Below the pieces are notes generated by a model. That model was not told the DNA's origin, ran no database searches, and was given only the letters and a program-made list of their open reading frames with translations. The position numbers were made by a program, and so were the translations under genes. 64,000 bases of DNA from Foliimonas ilicis (lineage in GTDB: Bacteria > Pseudomonadota > Alphaproteobacteria > Rhizobiales > Rhizobiaceae): NCBI RefSeq assembly GCF_039939195.1, contig NZ_JBDUUH010000010.1, positions 62,001 to 126,000 of the forward strand, read 5' to 3'. Each line of letters begins with the position of its first letter. The first letter of the stretch is position 1. Shown here one piece after another: positions 25,635-34,645 of this stretch.

Positions 25635-26576
25635 CTAAGCGCGCATGCCCGATGCGAATGCCCTGATCTCGCGGAACGGATCGGCGCGCGCTTCAGTGCC
25701 GACCTTATGGGCGCTACGCCTGTAGTCCGAAGGCGTGCGATGGCAGATCTTGAAGAACTGACGGTTGAAGTTCGCGATGTTGTTGAAACCGACTTCGAAG
25801 CAGATGTCCGTGATTGGCCGGTAAGTCTGCGTCAGCAGAGAGCAGGCCGCATAGATACGTGCAAGGATCACATAGCGCGCAAATGTATGGCCGGTATGCC
25901 TCTTAAAGAATCTGGAAAACGCCTGCGGTTCCAGTCCGCAAAGATTTGCCACCTGATGCAGGTCGATTTCCTCGCTGTAATTCTCCAGAACATATTTCAT
26001 AGCGACATCGAGTTCGGCCGGCAGCGATGCCGGTTCGCGCTTCGGCGCAAGTCTGGAAAGGCGACGCCGCTCGGAAGGATCACTGGCCAGTGCGATCATC
26101 AGTTGCAGGAAAAGCACGATGCGTTCCGCACCGCTCACTTCGCCCATCTGCGCCAGAAGCCTGCGTCCGTTCACCGCCGTCTCACCAGAAAATTCCACGC
26201 CGTAGACGGCATCTTCGAAAAGCGGGTTGATCGAACCGAGTTCGGAACAAAGTCCCGTTACGCGCTCGGCCCATTCGGTCGTGAACTGGATAAGCATGTC
26301 GCGATTGCGGATCAGCTTTCCCGGCGCAATGTCGCTCACCCAATTGTGCGGAACGTTCGGACCCGTCAACACGAGACAGCCGGGTTTGAACTCACCGATA
26401 TAGTCGCCGACCATCATGACGCCGGTCGTCGAGCGCGTGAGGTGCAGTTCGTATTCCGGGTGATAGTGCCATTTGGCGCCGAAAAAAGGATAATCGTGCA
26501 CGTTCCAGCGGAAAGATTCCGCCGGCGGGCAGACGATCATTTCGAAGTCGGGGACAATCTTCAAATCGGCTTTCAT
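25635..26576 (-). CDS. AraC family transcriptional regulator
   Basis: This 313-residue regulator has an N-terminal cupin-like sensing half (HYHPEYELHLTRST near residue 37) and a C-terminal pair of helix-turn-helix motifs (EIDLHQVANLCGLEPQAFSRFFKRHTG, then TDICFEVGFNNIANFNRQF, about residues 200-285). The ATG at 26576 is preferred; the gene directly precedes the polyol operon on the same strand, so it very likely activates it when the inducer is bound. Confidence 0.9.
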   Translation of the reverse strand: MKADLKIVPDFEMIVCPPAESFRWNVHDYPFFGAKWHYHPEYELHLTRSTTGVMMVGDYIGEFKPGCLVLTGPNVPHNWVSDIAPGKLIRNRDMLIQFTTEWAERVTGLCSELGSINPLFEDAVYGVEFSGETAVNGRRLLAQMGEVSGAERIVLFLQLMIALASDPSERRRLSRLAPKREPASLPAELDVAMKYVLENYSEEIDLHQVANLCGLEPQAFSRFFKRHTGHTFARYVILARIYAACSLLTQTYRPITDICFEVGFNNIANFNRQFFKICHRTPSDYRRSAHKVGTEARADPFREIRAFASGMRA

Positions 26577-26661
26577 AACTAAACCTCCCTCTTCGTGTCG
26601 GCGGGTATTTCGCCCGCTTGGCCTTCCATTCTCCATTTCGTGTCGCGTTGCCGCGCTTAAA

Positions 26662-28311
26662 TTAAAGCGATACCTCTTCAAGATGGCGAGGTTCCAGTCG
26701 CTCCTTGCCAACAATAAAATCCACAGCCCTGCTCGCCAGCGCCATGACCGGCGCATTCGTATTGCCGGAAGGAATGAAGGGCATTGCCGAACAATCGAGG
26801 ACCCGAAGCCCATTGATGCCATGCACCTGAAGCCGCGAATTCAGCACCGACATGCCGTCGCCTTCCGGCCCCATACGCGCCGTTCCAACCGGATGATAAT
26901 TCGTCTTCACCGTCTTTCCGCAATAGGCTGACAATTCATCCTCGGACTGCACCGAAAAACCCGGCAGCAATTCCTTCGCGATCTTGTCTGACAAAGGCCG
27001 CGAAGCCAGAATTTGCCGCGCAACCCTGATCGAGGCCTTGGTGATGCGCAAATCCTCCTCGTCGCCGAAGAAATTCGCATCAACCAATGGCTGCGCTGCC
27101 GGATCGCCGGAGCGCAGACGCACGCTTCCCCGCGCCTTGGGCCGCAGCAGGCAGGATGTCAGTGTCACACCATAGGACGGAGCGGCATCCGAAACATCCC
27201 GATCCAGATAGACGATCGGCGCGCAGTAAAGCTGGACGGTCGGGCGCTCGCCCCCATCCGGGTCGTAGAAAAGACAGGATTCAATGCCGGTCGTCGTTAT
27301 CAGACCGGAGGCGAACAGCAGATATTGAAGCCCGTTTCGCAGCATCTTCCATCCGCGATCCTGCCCGAAATAGCCGCTCGGTCCCTTGGTCGTCGCAATC
27401 ACCGGAACCTCGTGGTGATCCTGCAATCCGGAGCCTACCCCCGGCAGATCGGCCGCAACTTCAATCCCGTGTTCTCGCAGATGATCCGCCGGTCCAAGCC
27501 CCGAAAGCATCATCAGCTTTGCGGTGTTATAGGTTCCTGCCGCCAGCAGAACTTCCCGCTCCGCGCGAACAGAAAAATCCTTACCCGCCTTGCAGTATTG
27601 CACACCGACCGCGCGCCCATTTTCAATCAGAATACGATCCACCCGCGCATCGGTGATGATCGTCAACCGCTTATCGTTCATCAATTCCGCAAGGAACGCC
27701 GTCACAGCATCGCAGCGTTCCATGCGCCGCCCGCGTTTGCCCATCGTATGCTGCATGATGCCGACGCCATATTGGCGCGCGCCGTTGAAATCGGGGTTGA
27801 GTGGAAACCCCATTCCCTGCGCCGTCAGCAGATAATCTTCAGTCGTGTCGCAAAGCACGCCGGGGTCCGAAACGAGCAACCCGCCATTGATGCCGTGATA
27901 TCTGTCGTTGAATTTCGTGTTCTTTTCGAGCGCGCGAAAATGCGGCAGCAGATCATCGTAGGACCAGCCGGAACCACGTCCGAGAAAATTATCCCAGCCA
28001 TCGTAATCTTCGCGCTGGCCGCGCATATAGACCATGGCGTTGACGGCGCTGCCGCCGCCCAGAACCTTGGCCTGCGGCACAATCGGCGCTCTTCCGCCAA
28101 GGCGCGGCTGTGCTACCGTCTTGTGCATTTCGAGGTAATCGTCGCGGGCGAGGAATTTCATGTAGCCGGCGGGCATGCGCAGGATAGGCGATTTCCGCGC
28201 CGGGCCGCGCTCGATCATCAGCACACGCGCATCGAAGTCGCGCACGAGCCGCATCGCCGCCACGCAGGCAGCGCTTCCTCCTCCGGCAATCACATAATCG
28301 AATTCCGCCAT
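26662..28311 (-). CDS. GMC family FAD-dependent oxidoreductase (choline/alcohol dehydrogenase-like)
   Basis: This 549-residue flavoprotein has the N-terminal FAD motif IAGGGSAACVAAMRL (residues about 8-22) ending ERGP, the GMC signature region LGGGSAVNAMVYMRG, and a C-terminal YHPVGTARMG segment carrying the catalytic histidine, then VLDCSAMPFIPSGNTNAP. It oxidises primary or secondary alcohols, possibly the polyol family handled by the next operon. The second position of the usual GAGSAG motif is GGGSAA here. I chose the ATG at 28311, with GGGAGG 9 bases before it. A promoter candidate lies upstream at 28352-28380. Confidence 0.9.
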   Translation of the reverse strand: MAEFDYVIAGGGSAACVAAMRLVRDFDARVLMIERGPARKSPILRMPAGYMKFLARDDYLEMHKTVAQPRLGGRAPIVPQAKVLGGGSAVNAMVYMRGQREDYDGWDNFLGRGSGWSYDDLLPHFRALEKNTKFNDRYHGINGGLLVSDPGVLCDTTEDYLLTAQGMGFPLNPDFNGARQYGVGIMQHTMGKRGRRMERCDAVTAFLAELMNDKRLTIITDARVDRILIENGRAVGVQYCKAGKDFSVRAEREVLLAAGTYNTAKLMMLSGLGPADHLREHGIEVAADLPGVGSGLQDHHEVPVIATTKGPSGYFGQDRGWKMLRNGLQYLLFASGLITTTGIESCLFYDPDGGERPTVQLYCAPIVYLDRDVSDAAPSYGVTLTSCLLRPKARGSVRLRSGDPAAQPLVDANFFGDEEDLRITKASIRVARQILASRPLSDKIAKELLPGFSVQSEDELSAYCGKTVKTNYHPVGTARMGPEGDGMSVLNSRLQVHGINGLRVLDCSAMPFIPSGNTNAPVMALASRAVDFIVGKERLEPRHLEEVSL

Positions 28312-28351
28312 CGAACGCAGCCTCCCACCGCGATCCGTCACCGATCTTCGA

Positions 28352-28380
28352 ATAATTCAGGCAAACTGATTTTTTAGCAA
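28352..28380 (-). promoter_or_regulatory. candidate promoter of GMC oxidoreductase gene
   Basis: On the minus strand TTGCTA (28380-28375, four of six -35 matches) and AATTAT (28357-28352, four of six -10 matches) are separated by 17 bases in an AT-rich gap. The resulting start of transcription would lie about 35 bases before the GMC ATG. Confidence 0.4.
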
Positions 28381-28402
28381 GAAGCTTCGAGCTATGGCAA
28401 AA

Positions 28403-29344
28403 TCACAGCCCGTAAATGCGAAAACTCGTGCGCCCGGAAAGCTCGCGCACCGCGTCGAATTCCGTCAGGCGTTCGAACAGCCTGCGCGTGGCGAAGCGCG
28501 AGAGCTTGGGTGTTGTCAAAGAACCGGAAACCGCATCGTCATTGAGCAACAGGCGTATGGCCTCGCTCGCCCCTTTGGCGCGCAGCTTGGGTGTCACCTC
28601 TGCCAGCCTGTCAGCGCGGCGCGCGATTTCCGCTGCCATCCGGCACGCTTCCGCTGCGCCATGCGCCAGTGCGAGACACACCGCTTTGTCAAAGCCCTCA
28701 TCGCCGGGACGCAGTTTCCCGCGTCCGCCGTCGATTCGAAAGGCGGTCCCATGCGCCTGCGCCATAAACAGCGGCACCACATGCCGCCACCGCATCAGGC
28801 GCGCCAGCATGATATCTGCCAAAAGCCAGCCGAGCGGTGCTGCGTCTGGCCGCGTCTCATGCAGCTTTGATAGAAGTGCCGAAGTGGCAAAGGGCACAGA
28901 CCTGCCTTCTGCGGTGATTTCATCGGCAACGGCCGGCAATTCCGCCAGCGCCTCGTCGACGTGAAATCCCAGAAGCTCAGCAAAACTCGCTATGCATTCG
29001 GCATCGATAATCGGCGCACGCGACGCCGCGCGCTTCCATGCCGCGAGAATGTTTCCCGCTGGCCCCGGCTCATCGCCCGGTTTGCGTAGAACCCAGGCGT
29101 CGCGAAGCGCTGCCTCATCTTCGACACGCCCGAAACTGCGCATCGCCGACACTGCACATGTTAGCGCCAGACGTTGCCGCCAGACTCCCGCCCAGACGCG
29201 CTCGCTGCGAACCAGCCCATCCAGCGTATTCAGAGCGGAACCCGCCATGAACGCCGCATCGGCCTCAGCCGCCACGAAACTACGGGGCACTGCCCACGAA
29301 GGGACGGTTGCTATCTGTGTTCTGATCGAAATGCGCGAATCCAT
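28403..29344 (-). CDS. DUF1403 family protein
   Basis: This 313-residue protein resembles the DUF1403 family known from Hyphomicrobiales: an N-terminal helical region with FMAGSALNTLDGLVRSER, followed by WRQRLALTCA and SFGRVEDEAALRDAW. It lacks signal peptide and membrane segments and is probably cytoplasmic and largely helical. No catalytic motif is visible and no function is known to me. It follows the TauE/SafE gene by 65 bases on the same strand. The ATG at 29344 has no strong ribosome-binding site, so a later start is possible. Confidence 0.72.
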   Translation of the reverse strand: MDSRISIRTQIATVPSWAVPRSFVAAEADAAFMAGSALNTLDGLVRSERVWAGVWRQRLALTCAVSAMRSFGRVEDEAALRDAWVLRKPGDEPGPAGNILAAWKRAASRAPIIDAECIASFAELLGFHVDEALAELPAVADEITAEGRSVPFATSALLSKLHETRPDAAPLGWLLADIMLARLMRWRHVVPLFMAQAHGTAFRIDGGRGKLRPGDEGFDKAVCLALAHGAAEACRMAAEIARRADRLAEVTPKLRAKGASEAIRLLLNDDAVSGSLTTPKLSRFATRRLFERLTEFDAVRELSGRTSFRIYGL

Positions 29345-29409
29345 ACGCGCAAACTATCATGCAGGTGCGCTTGTCACGACCATATTGGCGCGAACCGCAC
29401 AGGCTTTGT

Positions 29410-30261
29410 TTAGAAGATCAGGCTCGCCAGAAACCGTGCGCATACGAACAGCAGGAAAATACCGAAAGCGACTTCCAGTTTTCGTTTCGAGAGTCGGTGC
29501 GCAAAGCGCGCGCCGATTGGGGCCATGACCGTGCTCGTCGGAATAAATAGCAGAAAGCCGATCAGCGAGACATAGCCGAGCGCCAGCGGATATTGCATTG
29601 CCACGACATCGGGATATTCGGCAGCCTTCGGCCAGCCTGCATAGATATAGCCGAGCGCGCCGGGCACTGAAACGAGCACACCGAGGCCCGAAGACGTTGC
29701 AACGGCTTGATGGATCGGCCTGCTGTAAAAGGTCATGAACAGGCTGGAGAGCTGCCCGCCGCCAATCCCCATCAAGGCCGAGAGCAGGCCGATGATCCAA
29801 CCATAGACAACCATCAGGAATTTCCCCGGCATGTCGAGGCCGAGCCGCCAGCTATCCTTGCCGAACAGAAGCCGTATTGCCGAAAGTCCCGCGACAACGA
29901 CAAACACGGTCTTGAACAGGTCGGCGGGCGCATAACGCGCAATCACGCTGCCTGCGATGACGCCTATGACCGCTGGTATCGCCCATATTCGCAAGATCGA
30001 CATATCCACCGCGCCTTTTCGATAATGCGTGATGAAGGAGGTGATCGAGGTCGGGATGATGATGGCCAGCGACGTGCCGACGCAAAGCGGCATCCGCACT
30101 TCTTCGGGGACACCGACGAAGCGGAAAAGCTCGTAGAGGATCGGTACCGCCACCGCGCCGCCGCCAACGCCGAATATGCCCGCAAGCGCTCCCGTCAGCG
30201 CGCCCGCCGCAAGCAGCGCGATCAAAAGCCAGGACAGGTCGAAAAGCGAAATACCGAGCAT
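29410..30261 (-). CDS. sulfite exporter TauE/SafE family membrane protein
   Basis: This 283-residue protein has about eight hydrophobic segments and two glycine-rich repeats typical of TauE/SafE (GIFGVGGGAVAVPILYELF near residue 28 and LMGIGGGQLSSLFMTFY near residue 164). The family exports sulfite, sulfoacetate or other organic anions. No sulfonate-degrading gene is adjacent, so the substrate is open. Tandem terminators at 30335-30386 separate it from the FAH/ABC operon upstream. Confidence 0.9.
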   Translation of the reverse strand: MLGISLFDLSWLLIALLAAGALTGALAGIFGVGGGAVAVPILYELFRFVGVPEEVRMPLCVGTSLAIIIPTSITSFITHYRKGAVDMSILRIWAIPAVIGVIAGSVIARYAPADLFKTVFVVVAGLSAIRLLFGKDSWRLGLDMPGKFLMVVYGWIIGLLSALMGIGGGQLSSLFMTFYSRPIHQAVATSSGLGVLVSVPGALGYIYAGWPKAAEYPDVVAMQYPLALGYVSLIGFLLFIPTSTVMAPIGARFAHRLSKRKLEVAFGIFLLFVCARFLASLIF

Positions 30262-30334
30262 TGCGTCACCGGGATGCGTGAAACCAAAAAGATGGCGTGA
30301 GCTTTAATTGCTTCACGCCGAAGGTGGGATAAAA

Positions 30335-30350
30335 AGCTGTTGGTCCAGCT
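30335..30350 (-). terminator. weak second terminator hairpin
   Basis: A 5-base-pair stem (AGCTG / CAGCT) is followed on the minus strand by TTTTT. It lies just downstream of the stronger terminator at 30351-30386 and probably backs it up. Confidence 0.4.
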
Positions 30351-30386
30351 AAAAAAGAAAGTCGCGACGTCATCCCGCCGCGACTT
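30351..30386 (-). terminator. Rho-independent terminator of FAH/ABC operon
   Basis: On the minus strand an 8-base-pair stem (AAGTCGCG / CGCGACTT) with a 12-base loop is followed by TCTTTTTT. It begins 13 bases after the stop of the FAH-family gene, which is the last gene of the leftward operon. Confidence 0.75.
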
Positions 30387-30398
30387 CAATATATCGTC

Positions 30399-31103
30399 TC
30401 AGACGACGGTGACTTCGATCGAACCAATGCCGTCGACATGGCCCTTGAGAACGTCGCCTTTGCTGACCGCGCCGACGCCGGCAGGCGTTCCGGTCATGAT
30501 GATGTCGCCCGGCTGAAGCTCGAACAGACCGGAAAGGTACGAAATCATTTCCGGTACTTTCCAGATCAACTGGTTGAGATCGCCGCTCTGGCGAACTTCG
30601 CCATTGACGGTCAGTTCGACCGCACCTGCGTCCGGGTGGCCGGTCTCGCTGACTGGCACCAGATGCGAGCAGGGAGCGGACGCCTCGAAAGCCTTGCCGA
30701 CTTCCCATGGACGGCCGAGTTTCTTGGCTTCGCCTTGAAGGTCGCGGCGCGTCATGTCGAGACCGACGCCATAGCCGTAGACATGGTCCAGCGCTTTTTC
30801 GGCCGGAATGTCAGTGCCGCCCTTGTGCAGCGCAACGATCATTTCGAATTCGAAATGCACGTCGGAGGAAGCCGAAGGGTAAGGAAATTTGCCGTCGAGA
30901 ACGATGTTGTCCGGGTTCTTCTGGAAGAAGAAAGGCGGTTCTTTGGAAGGGTCGTGACCCATCTCGATTGCGTGGTCGGCGTAGTTGCGGCCAACGCAAT
31001 AAATGCGGTGCACCGGAAACAGTTTAGAGCTTCCCTTGATAGGCAAGGCCGGTTGCGCGGGCGGCTGGATTGCGTAGTCCGCGATGGTCAGAGGGGCATT
31101 CAT
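30399..31103 (-). CDS. fumarylacetoacetate hydrolase (FAH) family protein
   Basis: This 234-residue enzyme has the FAH-family core: CVGRNYADHA near residue 36, metal-binding HFEFEMIV (glutamates of the E-x-E motif near residue 85), LDMTRRDLQ and TGTPAGVG near residue 205. The family includes hydrolases of acylpyruvates, oxaloacetate decarboxylases and 2-keto-acid hydratases. It is directly adjacent (no gap) to an ABC permease gene and shares its terminator, so it probably acts on the imported compound. Confidence 0.9.
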   Translation of the reverse strand: MNAPLTIADYAIQPPAQPALPIKGSSKLFPVHRIYCVGRNYADHAIEMGHDPSKEPPFFFQKNPDNIVLDGKFPYPSASSDVHFEFEMIVALHKGGTDIPAEKALDHVYGYGVGLDMTRRDLQGEAKKLGRPWEVGKAFEASAPCSHLVPVSETGHPDAGAVELTVNGEVRQSGDLNQLIWKVPEMISYLSGLFELQPGDIIMTGTPAGVGAVSKGDVLKGHVDGIGSIEVTVV

Positions 31104-31856
31104 TTATCTCACTCCTGCGTAAAATTCGACTTTCTTTTCGAAGTATTCAACGAGCGCCGACATCAGCATCGCCGCGGCGAAGAGAATGACGGTCAGCGCC
31201 CAGAAGTTTTCCATGTCGAAGCTGCGCGAATACAATTCGAACAGTTCGCCATAGCCGATGATCGACACCAGCAACTGGCCGATCACCACACCTTTCACAC
31301 CGCGCACCAGACCCAGCCGGATGCCGGCGAGGATTTCCGGCAGTGCGGCCAGAAGGATGATTTTCGAGTAGAGCGCAAAGCTCGATGCGCCGTAGCTGCG
31401 TCCCATCTCGACCAGCGAGTTGGGCACATGCTGGATGCCGGCGCGCGTGTCCAGCACGATGATCCAGACTGCGAACAGGAAGACCGTCACGATAACCGTC
31501 GTCTCGCCCATCCCGAACAGGATCATCAGCACCGGCACGAGTGCCGAAAGCGGCGCGCTGACGAAGATATTGACCCATATGCCGAACAGATCGTCGACGG
31601 CCTTGAAGCGTCCCATCAACACGCCGAGCACGATGCCGGTAACGATTGCCAGCGCCATGCCCACGGCAAATCCGTGCAGCGTAATCAATGCCGCATTCTG
31701 CCAGCTTCCGGTCTGCACCAGCTTGAATGCTGCGAGCATTACGCTGGAGAACGGCGGTATAAGAAACATCAAATCGAGCTGGCCGACCACTTCCCAGATC
31801 AGGCACCACACAATCAGCGATGCCATCATCGGCACCCGATATCCGAACATCATCAT
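31104..31856 (-). CDS. ABC transporter permease, NitT/TauT (SsuC-like) type
   Basis: This 250-residue permease has about six membrane segments and the SsuC/TauC-type EAA region (EMGRSYGASSFALYSKIILLAALPEILAG is the corresponding stretch, here given as EMGRSYGASS to ALPEILAG). It is one of two different permeases in the operon, which implies a heteromeric channel. Its stop is immediately followed by the ATG of the FAH-family gene. Confidence 0.88.
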   Translation of the reverse strand: MMMFGYRVPMMASLIVWCLIWEVVGQLDLMFLIPPFSSVMLAAFKLVQTGSWQNAALITLHGFAVGMALAIVTGIVLGVLMGRFKAVDDLFGIWVNIFVSAPLSALVPVLMILFGMGETTVIVTVFLFAVWIIVLDTRAGIQHVPNSLVEMGRSYGASSFALYSKIILLAALPEILAGIRLGLVRGVKGVVIGQLLVSIIGYGELFELYSRSFDMENFWALTVILFAAAMLMSALVEYFEKKVEFYAGVR

Positions 31857-31866
31857 GGCGCGCTCC

Positions 31867-32667
31867 TCAATCCGTGTACTGCTTGAGGCCCTGCCAGATG
31901 TCCTCGATCGTATCGAGATACCCCTGGTCGCGGCGAATGGCGTCTGGTGTGGCAGAGCGATCGATCTTCGGTTCGATGATCTGCGATACCCGGCCCGGGC
32001 GCCTCGAAAGCAGAATAATCCGGTCGGAAACGTAAACCGCCTCCTCGATGCTGTGCGTCACGAAGATAAAGGTCTTCTTTTCCTTTTCGACCAGACGCAG
32101 CAAATCCTCCTGGAACTTGCGGCGGTTCTGTTCGTCGACTGCCGAGAACGGTTCGTCCAGAAGAAGCACGTCCGCATTCACCGCAAAGGCCCGTGCCAGA
32201 CCGACGCGCTGGCGCATGCCGCCCGACAATTCGTGCGGATACTTTTCCTCGAAGCCGGTCAGCCCGACCTCATTGATGTAGTGGCGCGCGACCTTCAGGC
32301 GGTCTGCCTTGCCAACACCGCGCAGTTCGAGACCGAAGCCAACATTGCGGATCACGGTCGCCCAGGGCATCAATGCGAAATCTTGGAAGACAAATGCGCG
32401 CTCCGGTCCGGGGCCTGTCACGACCTTGTCGTTGACGCGCACTTCACCTGACGTTGCCGGAACCAGACCGGCAATGATCTTGAGCAGCGTGGTCTTTCCG
32501 CAACCCGAAGGTCCGAGCAGCGTCGTCAGCTTGCCGCGATGGAAATCGAGATCGACATTTCGCAGCGCTTCCACGTCGCCATAAAGTTTGCGAATGCCGC
32601 GCACCTGAACGACGCTGTCGTCTGCGGTGTCTGGAAGTTCTTGTTTCAGAGCAGCGTTGGTGTTCAT
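31867..32667 (-). CDS. ABC transporter ATP-binding protein, NitT/TauT type
   Basis: This 266-residue ATPase has Walker A GPSGCGKT (52-59), signature LSGGMRQR, Walker B LLLDEPFSAVDEQNR and the H-loop THSIEEA, all characteristic of the SsuB/TauB class. It overlaps the upstream permease gene by four bases. It energises the importer of unknown ligand. Confidence 0.92.
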   Translation of the reverse strand: MNTNAALKQELPDTADDSVVQVRGIRKLYGDVEALRNVDLDFHRGKLTTLLGPSGCGKTTLLKIIAGLVPATSGEVRVNDKVVTGPGPERAFVFQDFALMPWATVIRNVGFGLELRGVGKADRLKVARHYINEVGLTGFEEKYPHELSGGMRQRVGLARAFAVNADVLLLDEPFSAVDEQNRRKFQEDLLRLVEKEKKTFIFVTHSIEEAVYVSDRIILLSRRPGRVSQIIEPKIDRSATPDAIRRDQGYLDTIEDIWQGLKQYTD

Positions 32668-33497
32668 TTCGTCCTCCTCTTGTCCGGACGCAGCACCCGT
32701 GTCTCGAAGCGTTCCAGCAGCGACAGTGTCACGGTGGAGACGAGAATGATGGAGGCCACGGCCGCATACATTTCTGCATAGTTGGCAACTGAGCGGTGAT
32801 AGGTGATCAGATCACCGATGCCGGTCGGCGTAATCAGAAGCTCGGCCAGAATGACGCCGATGAAACCGGCGGCGAGGCCCAGCCGAAGACCGGCAAAGAT
32901 CACCGGGCTTGCATCCGGAATGATGATTTTGGTGATCTGCTGCATGCGCGTGCCCTGAAAGGATTTGCACATCGCCACCAGTGAGGGGTTGGCATTGCGC
33001 ACCGCCTTGTAGCCGTTCAGCACGATAACGGGCAGCGCCAGCATGATCACCGCAAGCGTCTTGGCAACGAGGCCAATGCCGTAGACGAAGGTGATCAGCG
33101 GAATGAGTGCCGCCATCGGCGCGGATTGCAGCACGATAAACATCGGTGCCGCAAACCATTCCGCGCCGCGCGACAGGCCCATCAGGATACCCAGCGATAT
33201 TCCGATGGCCGCCGATATGGCGATGCCGATGATCAGGGGCTGAAGCGTCACGGCATAGGCGCCGATCATGCTGCCATCTGCGATCATCGCCACGAAGGCG
33301 ACGACGGTCGCACTGAATGTCGGAAACGCGTAGCTGATAGGCACGTTTCCGGCGATTTCCCACGCGGCGAAGAAGATCGCTACCGACACGATCCGCGAAA
33401 TGACCGGATAGTCGGAAAGGATTTCCCTGAAACCGCGCACCTCCTCTTTGGGAAGGTGCGCGGCCTTGGACCGATCGATCGGCAAGGACGTCGACAT
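32664..33497 (-). CDS. ABC transporter permease, NitT/TauT (SsuC-like) type
   Basis: This 277-residue permease has a cytoplasmic N-terminal extension of about 30 residues, six membrane segments and the EAA region (MCKSFQGTRMQQITKIIIPDA). I chose the ATG at 33497, which has TAAGGAG 7 bases before it, rather than one 45 bases upstream inside the binding-protein gene. It follows that gene by ten bases. Confidence 0.91.
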   Translation of the reverse strand: MSTSLPIDRSKAAHLPKEEVRGFREILSDYPVISRIVSVAIFFAAWEIAGNVPISYAFPTFSATVVAFVAMIADGSMIGAYAVTLQPLIIGIAISAAIGISLGILMGLSRGAEWFAAPMFIVLQSAPMAALIPLITFVYGIGLVAKTLAVIMLALPVIVLNGYKAVRNANPSLVAMCKSFQGTRMQQITKIIIPDASPVIFAGLRLGLAAGFIGVILAELLITPTGIGDLITYHRSVANYAEMYAAVASIILVSTVTLSLLERFETRVLRPDKRRTK

Positions 33498-33507
33498 CTG
33501 CAACTCC

Positions 33508-34500
33508 TTACTTGGTTCCGAGCTTGGCAAGAACGCGGTCAAGCGAGCGGACGTCCCAGAAATCTTCGACCTTCAGCGTTGCCGGGTCGCCGGTAAGCTG
33601 GCCGGAAAGCGTGTAGAAGGTGAAATCTTCCTTGGCTGCATCCGCGCCGCCGCCATTCAACGGCAGTGCCTCGTCCTTCGCCATTTCCTCGAAGTATGGC
33701 TTGATCTCTGCAACCTGACCTTCAGGCAGATCGGCAAGCAGCTTGTACTTGTCGCGAAGTGCTACGATCTGGTCCGGGTCGGCTGCCAGTTCGCGCCACG
33801 TCTCGACGATCGATTCCACGATCTTGTCGACATCCTCGGCATTGGCTTCGAGGAATTCGGTCGTCGCGAACAATGCTTCGTCGGTCGCGTCCACGCCGTC
33901 GAGCGGCAGAAAGGTGAACTTGCCCGGTGCTTCCGTCTCCAACAGGCGGCGTCCGGACGAGTCGACGATGGTCGCCTTCACATTGCCCTGCAACAGAGCC
34001 CCGGTGCGAACTTCGGAACCGGGAATGTAGCTGATCTTCGAGAATTTGATGCCCTCCTCCATCTCGACCAGCTTCACCAGAGCCTCGGTGCCGGAGCCGC
34101 GCGAGTGAACGGCGATTTCCTGACCGTCGAGATCCTTCCAGGTCTTGTAAAGCGAAGCGTCCGCTGCCGGATAGAAGCGAAGCGTGGAAAGCTGCATGAA
34201 CATGCGAACCGGCACTTTCACCTTCTGCATCAGAGCGTAAGGCCCGCCGATACCAATATCGGCCTGTCCGCTGACAACCGCCTGTGCCGCGATGTCTTCC
34301 GATTTCAGATAGGTGATCTGCATCTCGACGCCCTTTTCCTTGGCGCGCTCAAGCGCTGCCAGAAGGTGAAGAGATTCGACGCTGGCGATGTCACCGAATG
34401 CAATGCGCACCTCGGCATTCGCAGCATTTGAGAAGAATACGGCAGTGCTGAGCGCAAACGCCGCAGCACCTGCTTTCAGAAAACGTGACCACTTGAACAT
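33508..34500 (-). CDS. ABC transporter substrate-binding protein, NitT/TauT type
   Basis: This 330-residue periplasmic protein has a Sec signal peptide (cleavage after SNAANA near residue 29) and a SsuA/TauA/NMT1-like fold with VVSGQADIGIGGPYAL near residue 76 and HSRGSGTEALVKLVE near residue 131. It is the first gene of the leftward operon. The family takes up sulfonates, nitrate, taurine, pyrimidine precursors and aromatic acids. The FAH-family enzyme in the operon makes a carboxylate or aromatic breakdown product a reasonable guess. Confidence 0.88.
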   Translation of the reverse strand: MFKWSRFLKAGAAAFALSTAVFFSNAANAEVRIAFGDIASVESLHLLAALERAKEKGVEMQITYLKSEDIAAQAVVSGQADIGIGGPYALMQKVKVPVRMFMQLSTLRFYPAADASLYKTWKDLDGQEIAVHSRGSGTEALVKLVEMEEGIKFSKISYIPGSEVRTGALLQGNVKATIVDSSGRRLLETEAPGKFTFLPLDGVDATDEALFATTEFLEANAEDVDKIVESIVETWRELAADPDQIVALRDKYKLLADLPEGQVAEIKPYFEEMAKDEALPLNGGGADAAKEDFTFYTLSGQLTGDPATLKVEDFWDVRSLDRVLAKLGTK

Positions 34501-34563
34501 TTCCTTTTCCTCCGATCTCGCGGTTTTTTCCGCTTGTTATGAACCATTGCCCGATCATTACCG

Positions 34564-34580
34564 ACCAATATGCTAATGGT
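34564..34580. promoter_or_regulatory. imperfect palindrome in divergent control region
   Basis: The stretch reads ACCA-TA...TA-TGGT when opposite ends are compared (two internal mismatches). It lies between the binding-protein gene and the GntR gene and has the ACCA/TGGT ends seen in many GntR operators. It may be a second site to the perfect repeat at 34648-34668. Confidence 0.3.
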
Positions 34581-34616
34581 TACATTTGGTTTCGGATGAG
34601 AGTCAAGCGTTTTGGC

Positions 34617-34645
34617 TTGACGCAACGGTTTTTAGCATTCATATG
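34617..34645 (+). promoter_or_regulatory. candidate promoter of GntR/SnoaL-like operon
   Basis: TTGACG (34617-34622) is followed after 17 bases by CATATG (34640-34645). If this is the promoter, transcription would start near 34652, inside the inverted repeat at 34648-34668, and the ATG at 34643 could not be the start codon; the GTG at 34685 would then be used. Confidence 0.35.

Noticed and set aside
27013..28377. 454-codon open frame on the plus strand
   Set aside because: Antisense to the GMC oxidoreductase, whose flavin and catalytic motifs are intact.
30438..31886. 482-codon open frame on the plus strand
   Set aside because: Antisense to the FAH-family and SsuC-type permease genes; no recognisable domain, so treated as a shadow.
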